This document shows, piece after piece, positions 30,171 through 39,448 of a DNA stretch of 61,145 nucleotides (position 1 is its first letter; every line of letters starts with the position of its first letter). Origin of the DNA: Saprospiraceae bacterium (GTDB taxonomy: Bacteria > Bacteroidota > Bacteroidia > Chitinophagales > Saprospiraceae); contig JAQXDE010000037.1 of NCBI GenBank assembly GCA_029251525.1, positions 1 to 61,145 on the forward strand, in the 5' to 3' direction. Below the pieces are notes generated by a model. The model did not search any database and was not told the origin of the DNA. It worked only from the letters and a program-made list of their open reading frames with translations. A program made the translations under genes and the position numbers.

Positions 30171-30945
30171 TCTAATTTTTTTATTTAAAAAACCCTAATA
30201 GCATTCTCTAATATTTGTATTCATTGTGGTCTACCATTTAAACTTTATCGAATTTTTCTCAAACTGAATAGCGAAAAATTGGATTTATTATGATTAATGG
30301 CGTGTTCCCTAATTTTTGATTGACCCTAATGTTACATCAGAGAATCTTTTTATATTATTTGGAAAGGGATTTAAGGTTAATTCAGGATAAGGGTGGCTGA
30401 TAAATATGTTCAAAAGTAACAATAATACAATGAAAATCAATAATATCTTATGTAAAATCATCACATTCTAATCAATAAAAATAATTCAAACCTTTCCTCT
30501 CATATTTTTAATTCCCTCAATCTATTTATTCACAGAATAACAACACATTTCAATTTATAAAACAGACATTATCTTTTTCAATTGTAGTCAATTTCAAATT
30601 ACGACTCACCTACAATAGTTCAAAAACATGATTCGAAACCTGAATGATACATTAGGAAAAAATATACCTCCATCATTTGGTGAGATTTTCACTTCGTTAA
30701 ACTAAAAACATAAATCTTAACCCATTTTTACTTAAAAAAAATTAAGAATTATTACTATTTGATATTTTGGTACAAAAAAAACTGCAAATACAAATTCAAT
30801 AATAAAAATGATGATGAAAAATGACATGCTTAAAATACAGGACAAAACGTTACGAGATGAATCAATGCCAGACACCTATGTTATCAGCAATCATTAAATT
30901 TCCAAATCAATTCCCTATCTTCAATTATTTTAAAATAACATACCA
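30171..30945. other. gene-free AT-rich interval
   Basis: There is no supported gene, terminator or promoter match. Stops are frequent in all frames. Confidence 0.4.
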
Positions 30946-33900
30946 TTGAAACGAAAAAACCAACTTAACCACAACGTTATCATTATCCTTCTCGCCATCT
31001 TTTCATTAGCGAGTTGCTTCTCAGAGAAACAATCAGAATCACTCAACCTCTCCATTTCTAAAAATCAACACATCACACTTATTGGCAATAATCTCTGTTC
31101 TCGTATGCTTAACTTTGGGCATTTCGAAACAGAGCTCCACCTGCGATATCCCGATCACGAACTGTTTATACGTAATATGTGTGATGGTGGAAACACCCCA
31201 GGATTTCGTCCTCACTCAGGTCGATTTTCACCTTGGGCATTTTTAGGCGCAGAAAAATTTCAAAATGAGTTAGCTAACTTTTCTAATAGCCAAGGTCATT
31301 TTGAAACACCTGATCAATGGCTAACACGGTTAAAAACAGATATAATTTTTGCTTTTTTTGGATATAATGAATCATTCGAAGGACCTAATGGTTTGTCTAA
31401 CTTTAAAGACGAACTGGAGGCATTTGTCCAACATACTTTGAATCAAGAATATAATGGCGAATCTGCACCACAACTGGTATTAATTTCTCCCTTAGCTTTT
31501 CAAGATTTGACGGACAAATATGATTTACCAGATGGGAAAAAAGAAAATATCAATCTAGAATTATACACTGCGGCAATAAAACTGATTGCAGAAAAAAATA
31601 AAATTCCTTTCCTCGATGTTTTTCATCCCTCTAAAAAATGGTTTACAAGTGGTGAACAGTTAACCATTGACGGTTTTCAACTTAATGATCTAGGTTATCA
31701 AAAATTTGCCAAATTATTGATTGATCAAACTTTTGGTTTCATCGATGCCAAAGCCGAACCACATAGAAAATTAGTTTTAGAATCTGTACTTGAAAAAAAC
31801 TGGTTTTGGCATGATGACTTTAAGAGTCCAAATGGAGTTCACGTTTTCGGCCGTCGTTATAATCCATTCGGCCCCGATAATTACCCAGACGAGATAAAGA
31901 AAAAGAAAGAAATGACTGCCTTACGTGACCAAGCAATTTGGAAAGCTACACTCGGCGAAAAAATGGATCTAGCTAAAGCTGATGCACAAACACATCAACT
32001 CCCTGAAGTACCAACTAATTATAAAGTCGGTGACTATGGGCGTGGTAAAAATCAATATTTATACGGCGAAGATGCCTTGAAAACTTTAACAACCCCTAAA
32101 GGATTTCAAGTCGAACTATTTGCATCTGAAAAAGAATTTCCAGATTTAGCAAACCCAGTCCAATTATCTTTTGACAACAAGGGGAGACTCTGGGTAGCGG
32201 TCATGCCAACTTACCCTCATTACAAACCTGGGGATCCTAAACCAAATGATAAATTATTGATTTTAGAGGATACTGACGGTGATAACAAAGCTGATAAACA
32301 AACTATTTTTGCAGACAACTTGCATATCCCTGTTGGATTTGAATTCGCGCCCGAAGGAGTTTATATATCTCAAGGAACTAACTTAAAATTATACTCTGAT
32401 ACTAATGGCGATGACAAAGCTGATAAAGTTGAAATTATTTTAAGTGGATTCGATGACCATGATACTCATCATGTAATTAGTGCTTTTTGTGCCGATCCGT
32501 CTGGGGCACTTTTTATGGGGGAAGGTGTCTTTTTGCATACCAATGTCGAAACTCCTTATGGACCTGTTAGAGCTACTAATGGTGGGTTTTACCGCTACAG
32601 TCCACAACGAAAACATTTGGAACGTACCGCTCAAATTCCAATCCCAAATCCTTGGGGAATTGCATTTGATGATTGGGGTCAAAATATTTTTGCCGAAACT
32701 TCTGGACCAGAAATAAGATGGATACTGCCAAGCACTATCAAACCTCGATATGGTCAAGGTAATGATAAAGCTCCATCTATGTTGAATGAGCATGAGAAAG
32801 TAAGACCGACTTCAGGTTTGGAATTTGTATCAAGTAGACATTTCCCCGATGAAATTCAAGGAGATTTATTAATCAATAATTCCATTGGATTTCTAGGTAT
32901 GCGACAATATAAAATTTCTCAAAACAAAACTGGTTTCCATCTAGATTTACGACATGATTTAGTGGAAGGAAGCGATCAAAATTTTCGACCTGTAGATATG
33001 GAATTTGCACCAGATGGTTCTCTATATTTTATTGACTGGCACAATGTCCTAATTGGCCACATGCAGCATAATGCTCGTGACCCATTACGAGACCATGTCC
33101 ACGGACGAGTATATCGAATCACTTATCCTTCCAGACCTTTAGTTAAACCTGCGAAAGTTGTTGATGCTCCAATTTCAACTCTTTTAGAAAATTTAAAACT
33201 ACCAGAATACCGCACTCGATATCGCACTAGGCGAGAGCTTCGTAATAGAAACCCAAAAGAAGTATTAACTGCTTTAATTACATGGGTAGGTAATTTAGAT
33301 AAAAAAAATGACCGCTACGAACATCATAAACTCGAAGCACTTTGGGTGACATGGGGGCTTAATAAAATAAATGAAAATATACTGTTACAACTTTTAGATG
33401 CGAAAGATTTTAGAGCTCGCGCTGCTGCTGTTCAAGTATTACGATACTCAGGGCATCAGATAAAAAATCAACCTAAATTACTCTTGAAGGCAGCAAGCGA
33501 CGAAAATAGTCGCGTGCGCCTAGAAGCAATTACGGCAGCTACATGGCTTGATTCAACAAAAGGATTAGAAATTTTGAAGGAGGCTGGAAAATATCCTTTG
33601 GATAAATGGATGAAACCAACTCACACTAGAGCTATTGCACATTTGGAAGGGAGAAATTTAGAAATCAAAAAAGCTGAAATTCAAACACACCTTAGAGGAG
33701 CAGACCGAGAACTATTTATCAAAGGAAAAGAATTATATGAACGTGAAGCATACTGTGGAACTTGTCACCAAGAGCAAGGACAAGGTCTAGCATCAGCGGG
33801 ATACCCACCACTCCGTCAATCAAAATGGGTAAGAGAAAATGAAGACCGATTGATAAAATTAACATTGAAAGGAATATATGGACCTATGACTGTTTTGAAT

Positions 33901-34140
33901 CGAGATTATAAAGGTTTGGTACCTATGACTCCCTTTGAGGGTTTGATGAATGACGAAGAAATTGCAGCCGTTTTAACTTTTGTGCGAAACAGATTTGGAA
34001 ATCGAGGCTCTGTCATTTATCCTAAAAAAGTGGAGGAGGTACGAGCGAAAATTGCTAAAAAAGATGGGTTTTATACCGCGAAAGAATTACTAAAGTTGCA
34101 TCCCCATAAAAGTGAAAATGGAAAGCAATTAGTAAATTAA
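30946..34140 (+). CDS. lipoprotein: SGNH domain, PVC-type dehydrogenase propeller, HEAT repeats, cytochrome c
   Basis: The start is TTG at 30946: a stop (TAA 30931) lies just upstream in frame, and the signal MKRKNQLNHNVIIILLAIFS with lipobox LASC begins here. Residues about 45-265 are an SGNH-like domain (ITLIGNNLCSRM, TIDGFQLNDLGY). Residues about 375-730 are the membrane-bound dehydrogenase propeller (GFQVELFASEKEFPDLANP, GRLWVAVMPTYPHY, Asp-rich DTDGDNKADK). Helical HEAT-like repeats follow, then a cytochrome c domain with CGTCH near 937 and a likely distal Met in VPMTPF. This matches the Planctomycetes-rich 'PVC-type' heme protein family, thought to oxidise sugars or alcohols and pass electrons to the heme. 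It lies 28 bp upstream of the ThuA-like gene, so they probably form an operon. Confidence 0.9.
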   Translation: MKRKNQLNHNVIIILLAIFSLASCFSEKQSESLNLSISKNQHITLIGNNLCSRMLNFGHFETELHLRYPDHELFIRNMCDGGNTPGFRPHSGRFSPWAFLGAEKFQNELANFSNSQGHFETPDQWLTRLKTDIIFAFFGYNESFEGPNGLSNFKDELEAFVQHTLNQEYNGESAPQLVLISPLAFQDLTDKYDLPDGKKENINLELYTAAIKLIAEKNKIPFLDVFHPSKKWFTSGEQLTIDGFQLNDLGYQKFAKLLIDQTFGFIDAKAEPHRKLVLESVLEKNWFWHDDFKSPNGVHVFGRRYNPFGPDNYPDEIKKKKEMTALRDQAIWKATLGEKMDLAKADAQTHQLPEVPTNYKVGDYGRGKNQYLYGEDALKTLTTPKGFQVELFASEKEFPDLANPVQLSFDNKGRLWVAVMPTYPHYKPGDPKPNDKLLILEDTDGDNKADKQTIFADNLHIPVGFEFAPEGVYISQGTNLKLYSDTNGDDKADKVEIILSGFDDHDTHHVISAFCADPSGALFMGEGVFLHTNVETPYGPVRATNGGFYRYSPQRKHLERTAQIPIPNPWGIAFDDWGQNIFAETSGPEIRWILPSTIKPRYGQGNDKAPSMLNEHEKVRPTSGLEFVSSRHFPDEIQGDLLINNSIGFLGMRQYKISQNKTGFHLDLRHDLVEGSDQNFRPVDMEFAPDGSLYFIDWHNVLIGHMQHNARDPLRDHVHGRVYRITYPSRPLVKPAKVVDAPISTLLENLKLPEYRTRYRTRRELRNRNPKEVLTALITWVGNLDKKNDRYEHHKLEALWVTWGLNKINENILLQLLDAKDFRARAAAVQVLRYSGHQIKNQPKLLLKAASDENSRVRLEAITAATWLDSTKGLEILKEAGKYPLDKWMKPTHTRAIAHLEGRNLEIKKAEIQTHLRGADRELFIKGKELYEREAYCGTCHQEQGQGLASAGYPPLRQSKWVRENEDRLIKLTLKGIYGPMTVLNRDYKGLVPMTPFEGLMNDEEIAAVLTFVRNRFGNRGSVIYPKKVEEVRAKIAKKDGFYTAKELLKLHPHKSENGKQLVN

Positions 34141-34168
34141 AACTATTTCTAACAGTACATAAATAAAT

Positions 34169-35293
34169 ATGAGACTAATAACTTTAATCTTACTAATATC
34201 TTTCTTGAGTTGTGAAAATGAATCAAGCGAAAGTAAAAAAATTATTGAAAAAAAAACTTTGAATGAGCCCATTCAATGGGTGAACTACAAATCAAAAAAA
34301 AATTCGAAAAGAAAACGAGTAGTTTTAATTTCCGGCGACGAAGAATATCGCTCTGAAGAATCTCTTCCTCAATTAGCAAAAATTTTAACAGAACATCATG
34401 GTTTTGATTGTACCGTTTTATTTGCACAGGATCCCGAGAGACCTGGGTTGATTGATCCTAATTATAGTTTTAACATTCCCGGAATGGAACAATTAAAAGA
34501 AGCAGATTTGATGGTTTTATTTACTCGATTTCGAGCATTACCGGAGGAACAAATGCAGCATATAGAAAATTTTCTTTTAAAAGGAAAACCATTACTAGCA
34601 ATTCGTACTTCTACTCATGCATTTAATTTTCAAAATAAAAATCACGCCTTTGCACATTATGGTTGGAACTACAATGGAAATCTAAGTTTTTGGCATTTAG
34701 GTTTTGGAAAAAATATTTTAGGCGAAACTTGGTTCACTCATCATGGTCATCACCAACAGCAAAGTACTCGCGGCATCATTGCTCCTAATGCTAAAAACCA
34801 TCCATTGGTTAATGGAATAGGGAATGGAACAATATGGGGACCTTCAGATGTTTATGGAATTAGAGTGCCTATGCGTGATGATGCGAAATCAATCATTCTA
34901 GGGCAAACAATTGATAGAACCGCTCCATACGATAAATCTGATCCATTCTATGGATTAAAAGAATCTGATTTAATAATCGCAACTGAAAATAAGGATTCCA
35001 CTTACAATCCAAATAAAGAAATGCCACCAATCGTCTGGACTAAATCTTATCAAATTCCAGATGGTCAAAAAGGCCAGTCAATTACATCAACAATTGGGGC
35101 AGCCACCGATATGGTTGATGAAGAAGTTCGAAGACTTTTTGTGAATGCTACTTATCACTTATTAGGTTTAAATGTACCAAAGAAGGCAAAAGTAGATTTC
35201 GTGGGAAAATATGCTCCTTCTGCTTTTGCTTTTCATACAGATGAATATTGGAAAAAGAAAGGATTAAAGGTTGAAAGTTATTTATGGGAATAG
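34169..35293 (+). CDS. ThuA-like domain lipoprotein
   Basis: This 374-residue protein has a short lipoprotein signal (MRLITLILLISFLSC). Residues about 48-340 match the ThuA (trehalose utilisation) family, a class I glutamine-amidotransferase-like fold: KRVVLISGDEEYRSEESLPQ, ADLMVLFTRFRALPEEQM, KPLLAIRTSTHAF and WFTHHGHH. ThuA proteins are linked to sugar oxidation or 3-keto-sugar use. Co-occurrence with PVC-type dehydrogenases is common, and here the gene follows one after 28 bp. Periplasmic, membrane-tethered location is inferred from the lipobox. Confidence 0.88.
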   Translation: MRLITLILLISFLSCENESSESKKIIEKKTLNEPIQWVNYKSKKNSKRKRVVLISGDEEYRSEESLPQLAKILTEHHGFDCTVLFAQDPERPGLIDPNYSFNIPGMEQLKEADLMVLFTRFRALPEEQMQHIENFLLKGKPLLAIRTSTHAFNFQNKNHAFAHYGWNYNGNLSFWHLGFGKNILGETWFTHHGHHQQQSTRGIIAPNAKNHPLVNGIGNGTIWGPSDVYGIRVPMRDDAKSIILGQTIDRTAPYDKSDPFYGLKESDLIIATENKDSTYNPNKEMPPIVWTKSYQIPDGQKGQSITSTIGAATDMVDEEVRRLFVNATYHLLGLNVPKKAKVDFVGKYAPSAFAFHTDEYWKKKGLKVESYLWE

Positions 35294-35392
35294 GTTTATA
35301 ATTCAGCGATCTCTCATAAGGGTTAGTAAATATTGGATGTCAAAATAAAATATTTTTCAAAAACACAATCAATTTTTGTTTTACATTTGTCG

Positions 35393-36235
35393 ATGATCTC
35401 AAAAGGTATATTCTTTATCCTCATTGCTACTTTTGCATTTGCCATTATGAATGCAACAGCTAAAGAATTGAGTAATTTCCATCCGATGCAAGTCGTATTC
35501 TTTCGTGCTATTGGAACATTTATTTTCATATTTCCAACAATGCTTATACGTAAAATACCTATTATTGGAAACAACCCAAAACTTTTGTTTCTTCGGGGAC
35601 TTGTTGGTGTAGTTTCACTATCCACATTTTTTATGGCATTACAAAAAATCCCTTTAGGTTCTGCAATTTCAATTAGATATTTGGGTCCAATCTTCGGAGT
35701 GGTAATGGCTGCTTATTTTTTAAAAGAAAAAGTAAAAGGTATTCAATGGTTGAGTTTGATTATTGCTTTTTCAGGAGTGATCGTCTTAAAAGGATTTGAC
35801 CCTAGAATTGATTCTGCGAGTTTGGGATTGCTTTTAATCTCAGCTCTTTTTGTAGGGATGGTTTTTGTTATGATTCGGTATTTGACAGATAAGGAACATT
35901 ACTTGACTATCATTAATTATTTTATGGTAGTGACGATTATAGTTAGTTTATTTTTTGTGAATCTTTGGAGAATACCAATTAAAAACGAATGGTACTCTGT
36001 TGTAGGAATCGGAATTTTAGGATTGATAGGACAAGTGTTTATGACACGGGCTTTTCAAACGGAAGACACAAGTGTCCTTGCTCCTTTTAAATATATGGAA
36101 TTAGTTTGGGCTTTAATTTTAGGATATTTTTTATTCGACGAAACGTATTCTTGGGCTCCATTTTTTGGAATTAGTTTGATTATAATTGGAATGCTATTAA
36201 ATGTGTATTCCAAAAATAAAACATATAAAGAGTAA
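35393..36235 (+). CDS. EamA/DMT-family transporter
   Basis: The start is ATG 35393 (280 residues, MISKGIFFILIATFAFAIMN). An upstream TTG frame from 35333 would add a non-hydrophobic lead and is rejected. The protein has ten predicted membrane helices in two EamA halves, with the usual motifs: NATAKELSNFHPMQVVFFRA, GPIFGVVMAAYFLKEKV with the conserved Glu-Lys, and in the second half FMTRAFQTEDTSVLAPF and ALILGYFLFDETYSW. DMT transporters export or import metabolites or amino acids; the substrate cannot be predicted. It lies 100 bp after the ThuA-like gene and could share its transcript. Confidence 0.9.
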   Translation: MISKGIFFILIATFAFAIMNATAKELSNFHPMQVVFFRAIGTFIFIFPTMLIRKIPIIGNNPKLLFLRGLVGVVSLSTFFMALQKIPLGSAISIRYLGPIFGVVMAAYFLKEKVKGIQWLSLIIAFSGVIVLKGFDPRIDSASLGLLLISALFVGMVFVMIRYLTDKEHYLTIINYFMVVTIIVSLFFVNLWRIPIKNEWYSVVGIGILGLIGQVFMTRAFQTEDTSVLAPFKYMELVWALILGYFLFDETYSWAPFFGISLIIIGMLLNVYSKNKTYKE

Positions 36236-36254
36236 GTCTACTTATTCAATATTT

Positions 36255-36290
36255 AAGGAAGATAGAAAGACTAGACTTACTATCTTCCTT
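36255..36290. terminator. bidirectional intrinsic terminator
   Basis: AAGGAAGATAG (36255-36265) and CTATCTTCCTT (36280-36290) are perfect arms with a 14-nt loop, between convergent genes ending at 36235 and 36308. Confidence 0.75.
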
Positions 36291-36307
36291 TAGATAAAAA
36301 ACACTCT

Positions 36308-38662
36308 TTAAAAATCAATTTGATAACTTAAGACAGGAGTCAATGATGACTGTGTCTTGAAAACCCATTCTCTTAAATCTGGATCAAACGTTCTACTAAT
36401 TCCATCAATATTTCTTCTTGCAATCGCATTTTGGACATCTAATGATAAACTCCAAGCATATTTTTCTTTATCTTTTCGATAAGCAATCCTCAAATCTGGC
36501 CGAAAGTAAGGATCAACCTTCTCTGTAAATGCTTTGGACTCATCTAGGAGCGGTTCATTAGGATTATTCGAATTTACTCCTTCATAAAGCAAGGGAGTTA
36601 ATCGTTGACCACCATTAAACAACAACTTCAATCCAGTTTGTAAAACTGAATTATTTTTAAATGTAAATTCTTTTGATAACAATAAACTTCCTGAAATCTG
36701 ACTATTATAACTTGTACTAAACCTTTCTTTGTTTATTGCTTGATAAGTAGATTCAAAAATGGAAGTAGACAATAACATAAAGAATCCAGCATCAAAAGAT
36801 TGTTGTAGCGAAATATCAATTCCATAATTTCTCCCTGTCCCCTGGCTTACCAATGCTTGAGTTGCAAATCCATCAATCTCATTTAAAATAGAATAGGAAC
36901 TATTTTCATCAATACTAACTGGTACATCATATAAATATTGAAAATAAACTTCCGTATGTAAACGAAGTCGATTGGCAATCAATTGATCATATGCTATGAC
37001 GAGATGGTGTGACTTTATCAATTCCAAATCTATATTTGGATTAGTAACTATTCCTTGATCATCTGTTAGTCTGGTAAAATAACTTCCAGTTGGGAGTGTC
37101 CTACTATGTAATCCGTAGGCAAAACTAAGAGAATTATTTTTCGAAAAGGTCTTCCTTACAGCCAACCGTGGTTCAACCGAGTAAGTATTATTTAAATTAA
37201 AATACATTGCATGAGTTCCTATGTTAATCAACCAATCTACCCTTGGACGAATTCTAAAATTGACATATGGTTGAATTAAAAAACTATTGTCTTTAATATC
37301 TAAAAAATTGACTGTCATTTCATTAATTAATTTGTCGTGATACAAATCATATAATAAATTATTAACATATACTCCTGTTTTCAGCGTCAATTTCGGATTA
37401 ATTTTTTTATTGTAACTCGTTGAAAGGGTAATTCTTCCCTCTATATAATCTTCATCATTTACATTAGTTGCTACGAAATCTTGAGTTAATGTATCGTTTG
37501 CAAATAATACCTTCTGATTCATTACGGCCAAGTTAGTTCTCAAATAAGAATCATCTTTAAATAAATGAGTATGTGTCATTCCTATTGCACCCATATTAGT
37601 TTCAAAATCACGAGTCAAATAGTCAGTATACGATTTCCAGTTTTCGATACCATCAATTGGGTCTTGTCGCTCTTTACTTAATCCACCTATTCCCCAAAAA
37701 GATAAAATATCTCTATTATTTTTACTAGCAAACCGAAGTTTAAAAGACAAATCCTGAAACGTATTATTCACCCGCGGTCCAACCAAATGGATACCCATCG
37801 AATTTAAAATTCCCAAAGTAGAATATCTGTAATTCACGAGGTAAGAACTTTTCCCTTTCCGAATAGGTCCCTCTGTGGAAAAATCTAATCCTAAGATTCC
37901 AGCTTTAAATGAATACTCTCGATTGTCTTTATTGCCATTTCGAAGCTTTACATCAAAGACTCCAGAGAAAGCATTTCCATACTCAGCAGAAAATGCACCA
38001 GTTGAAAAATCAGAATTACCTAGCATACTCATACTAAAAATGGTAATTCCACCACCTGAAGATCCACGTCTAGCAAAGTGATTGGGATTAGGTATATCAA
38101 TTCCTTCTAGTCTCCATAACAATCCAATTCCGGAATTTCCACGAATAACTATATCACTCCTATTATCCCGGCTTGGTTGCACTCCTGAAAACCCCATAGC
38201 CATTCTTCCAGGATCATTAGCACTCGCTGCATTACTCTTGATATCTTCAACAGAAAATGAAATAGCACTGACAATAAGATCTTCATTATTGGCTCGTTTC
38301 CCATTTTGATTAGCAAGGACAGTCACTTCTCCTAGTTCTGATGAGGATTGTAATAAGGAAATATTTAATTCCATCTCCTTTGCGGAATTCAACAGGATAT
38401 TATCATTTGAGTAGGATTGATAACCAACATAAGTTGCTGAGACTTTTCTCCGACCAACTGGAACATCTTCCAATCTAAAACTTCCATCAATTTCTGTAGT
38501 CGTCCCTATATCATCAAAGCCATCAACAGTAACGGTTGCTCCGATTAATGGCTCTTGGGTATCCTGATCAACTATAGTTCCTTTAATAGTTTGACTTTGA
38601 CTTTGGCCAAAAATAAATAGTTTGAGTAAAATGAGTGTGATTGTAACAATTATCTTTTTCAT
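36308..38662 (-). CDS. TonB-dependent receptor with carboxypeptidase-like N-terminal domain
   Basis: I start it at ATG 38660-38662 (784 residues, MKKIIVTITLILLKL). The extension to 38680 needs a TTG. After the signal peptide (IFGQ), residues about 25-110 are a CarboxypepD_reg-like domain (IKGTIVDQDTQEPLIGATV ... VGYQSYSN). The plug follows with DIVIRGNSGIGLLWRLEGID and SAEYGNAFSGVFDVKLRNGN, then a beta-barrel of about 550 residues ending LTPVLSYQIDF with the terminal aromatic. It imports an unknown ligand across the outer membrane. There is no SusD-like partner, so it is not a typical polysaccharide system. A TATCTTTG promoter lies 46 nt upstream. Confidence 0.92.
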   Translation of the reverse strand: MKKIIVTITLILLKLFIFGQSQSQTIKGTIVDQDTQEPLIGATVTVDGFDDIGTTTEIDGSFRLEDVPVGRRKVSATYVGYQSYSNDNILLNSAKEMELNISLLQSSSELGEVTVLANQNGKRANNEDLIVSAISFSVEDIKSNAASANDPGRMAMGFSGVQPSRDNRSDIVIRGNSGIGLLWRLEGIDIPNPNHFARRGSSGGGITIFSMSMLGNSDFSTGAFSAEYGNAFSGVFDVKLRNGNKDNREYSFKAGILGLDFSTEGPIRKGKSSYLVNYRYSTLGILNSMGIHLVGPRVNNTFQDLSFKLRFASKNNRDILSFWGIGGLSKERQDPIDGIENWKSYTDYLTRDFETNMGAIGMTHTHLFKDDSYLRTNLAVMNQKVLFANDTLTQDFVATNVNDEDYIEGRITLSTSYNKKINPKLTLKTGVYVNNLLYDLYHDKLINEMTVNFLDIKDNSFLIQPYVNFRIRPRVDWLINIGTHAMYFNLNNTYSVEPRLAVRKTFSKNNSLSFAYGLHSRTLPTGSYFTRLTDDQGIVTNPNIDLELIKSHHLVIAYDQLIANRLRLHTEVYFQYLYDVPVSIDENSSYSILNEIDGFATQALVSQGTGRNYGIDISLQQSFDAGFFMLLSTSIFESTYQAINKERFSTSYNSQISGSLLLSKEFTFKNNSVLQTGLKLLFNGGQRLTPLLYEGVNSNNPNEPLLDESKAFTEKVDPYFRPDLRIAYRKDKEKYAWSLSLDVQNAIARRNIDGISRTFDPDLREWVFKTQSSLTPVLSYQIDF

Positions 38663-38707
38663 AACAGAGAAAGTTTTCAATTTTGTTTATTGTAATTCAA
38701 AAATAAA

Positions 38708-38715
38708 CAAAGATA
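38708..38715 (-). promoter_or_regulatory. -7 element for the TonB receptor
   Basis: The minus strand reads TATCTTTG, with TTTTG about 15-16 nt upstream as a possible -33. The distance to the ATG at 38662 is about 46 nt. Confidence 0.5.
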
Positions 38716-38752
38716 GCTTTCCCTCTTTTCCAAAATTGCTAATTATAGCAAC

Positions 38753-38770
38753 ATATATATATATATATAT
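38753..38770. repeat. (AT)9 dinucleotide tract
   Basis: Nine AT units flanked by GCAAC and TGC lie about 40 bp upstream of the TonB receptor -7 element. The tract is self-complementary. Length changes could alter promoter activity, but no evidence of this is visible. Confidence 0.85.
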
Positions 38771-38909
38771 TGCATACAAATACAGAATATTATCTTAAGC
38801 ACCAAAATATGAATAATGGGTTTTTCTTAAAAATAGACTTTCTTAACAAAAGACAGTCAATGCTACTTGTAATTAATATTATTTCTTAGATGTCAAAGCT
38901 TGTTGATTT

Positions 38910-39377
38910 TTACCCCTGAGTTATTAGGAGGTTAAGTTTTTCGGAAATCTCCTCCAAGTATGTTTTATCAAACCATTTTTCATTCACCGTCGTCGTCCCG
39001 TAAAGATTTTCCGCTGCAATTCTTTGCACATGAATTAATTCATCATCAATAACAAATCCCATATAATTTCGGGCATACAACTTAGTAGCGTTTGCCCAAA
39101 GCTTTGTTCCCTCTTCATTCATAATCACTTGTAACCCTTCATTACCAACCATACCTGAATAGATAATTACTTCCTTAAAATGAGGAATCGTAACAATAGG
39201 AATGGGATTTAAATAAAAAGTGTCTTGAGTATTAATTTTTATCCTTTCAACTAAATCTGTTCGCTCCTTTTCAACAATATAATACCAACCTGTTTCGATT
39301 TTTTGAACTTTATCGGAAGTACAACTGGCTATAAAACCAAAAAATAACAATACAACTACGTAATTTAAATATTTCAT
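38910..39377 (-). CDS. lipoprotein with a SecD P1-head-like domain
   Basis: This 155-residue lipoprotein has lipobox IASC. The segment VGNEGLQVIMNEEGTKLWAN ... NYMGFVIDDELIHVQRIAAE follows the pattern of the SecD/SecF periplasmic head (small residue, strand, EEG-helix, strand with D-x-x-I-x-x-P-like end). Such stand-alone, lipid-anchored SecD-head domains have been seen as short Bacteroidota lipoproteins; the function is unknown. It lies 71 bp downstream of the methyltransferase on the same strand and could be co-transcribed. The domain call is moderate. Confidence 0.75.
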   Translation of the reverse strand: MKYLNYVVVLLFFGFIASCTSDKVQKIETGWYYIVEKERTDLVERIKINTQDTFYLNPIPIVTIPHFKEVIIYSGMVGNEGLQVIMNEEGTKLWANATKLYARNYMGFVIDDELIHVQRIAAENLYGTTTVNEKWFDKTYLEEISEKLNLLITQG

Positions 39378-39448
39378 TTTATTTTTTTATACTAATTACT
39401 AGGATATATTTAGAAAAACACTTGAACTAAACTAATAAATTTGGTGAA

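Noticed and set aside
35333-35392. TTG start for the EamA transporter
   Set aside because: It adds 20 polar residues before the first helix; the ATG at 35393 fits the family.
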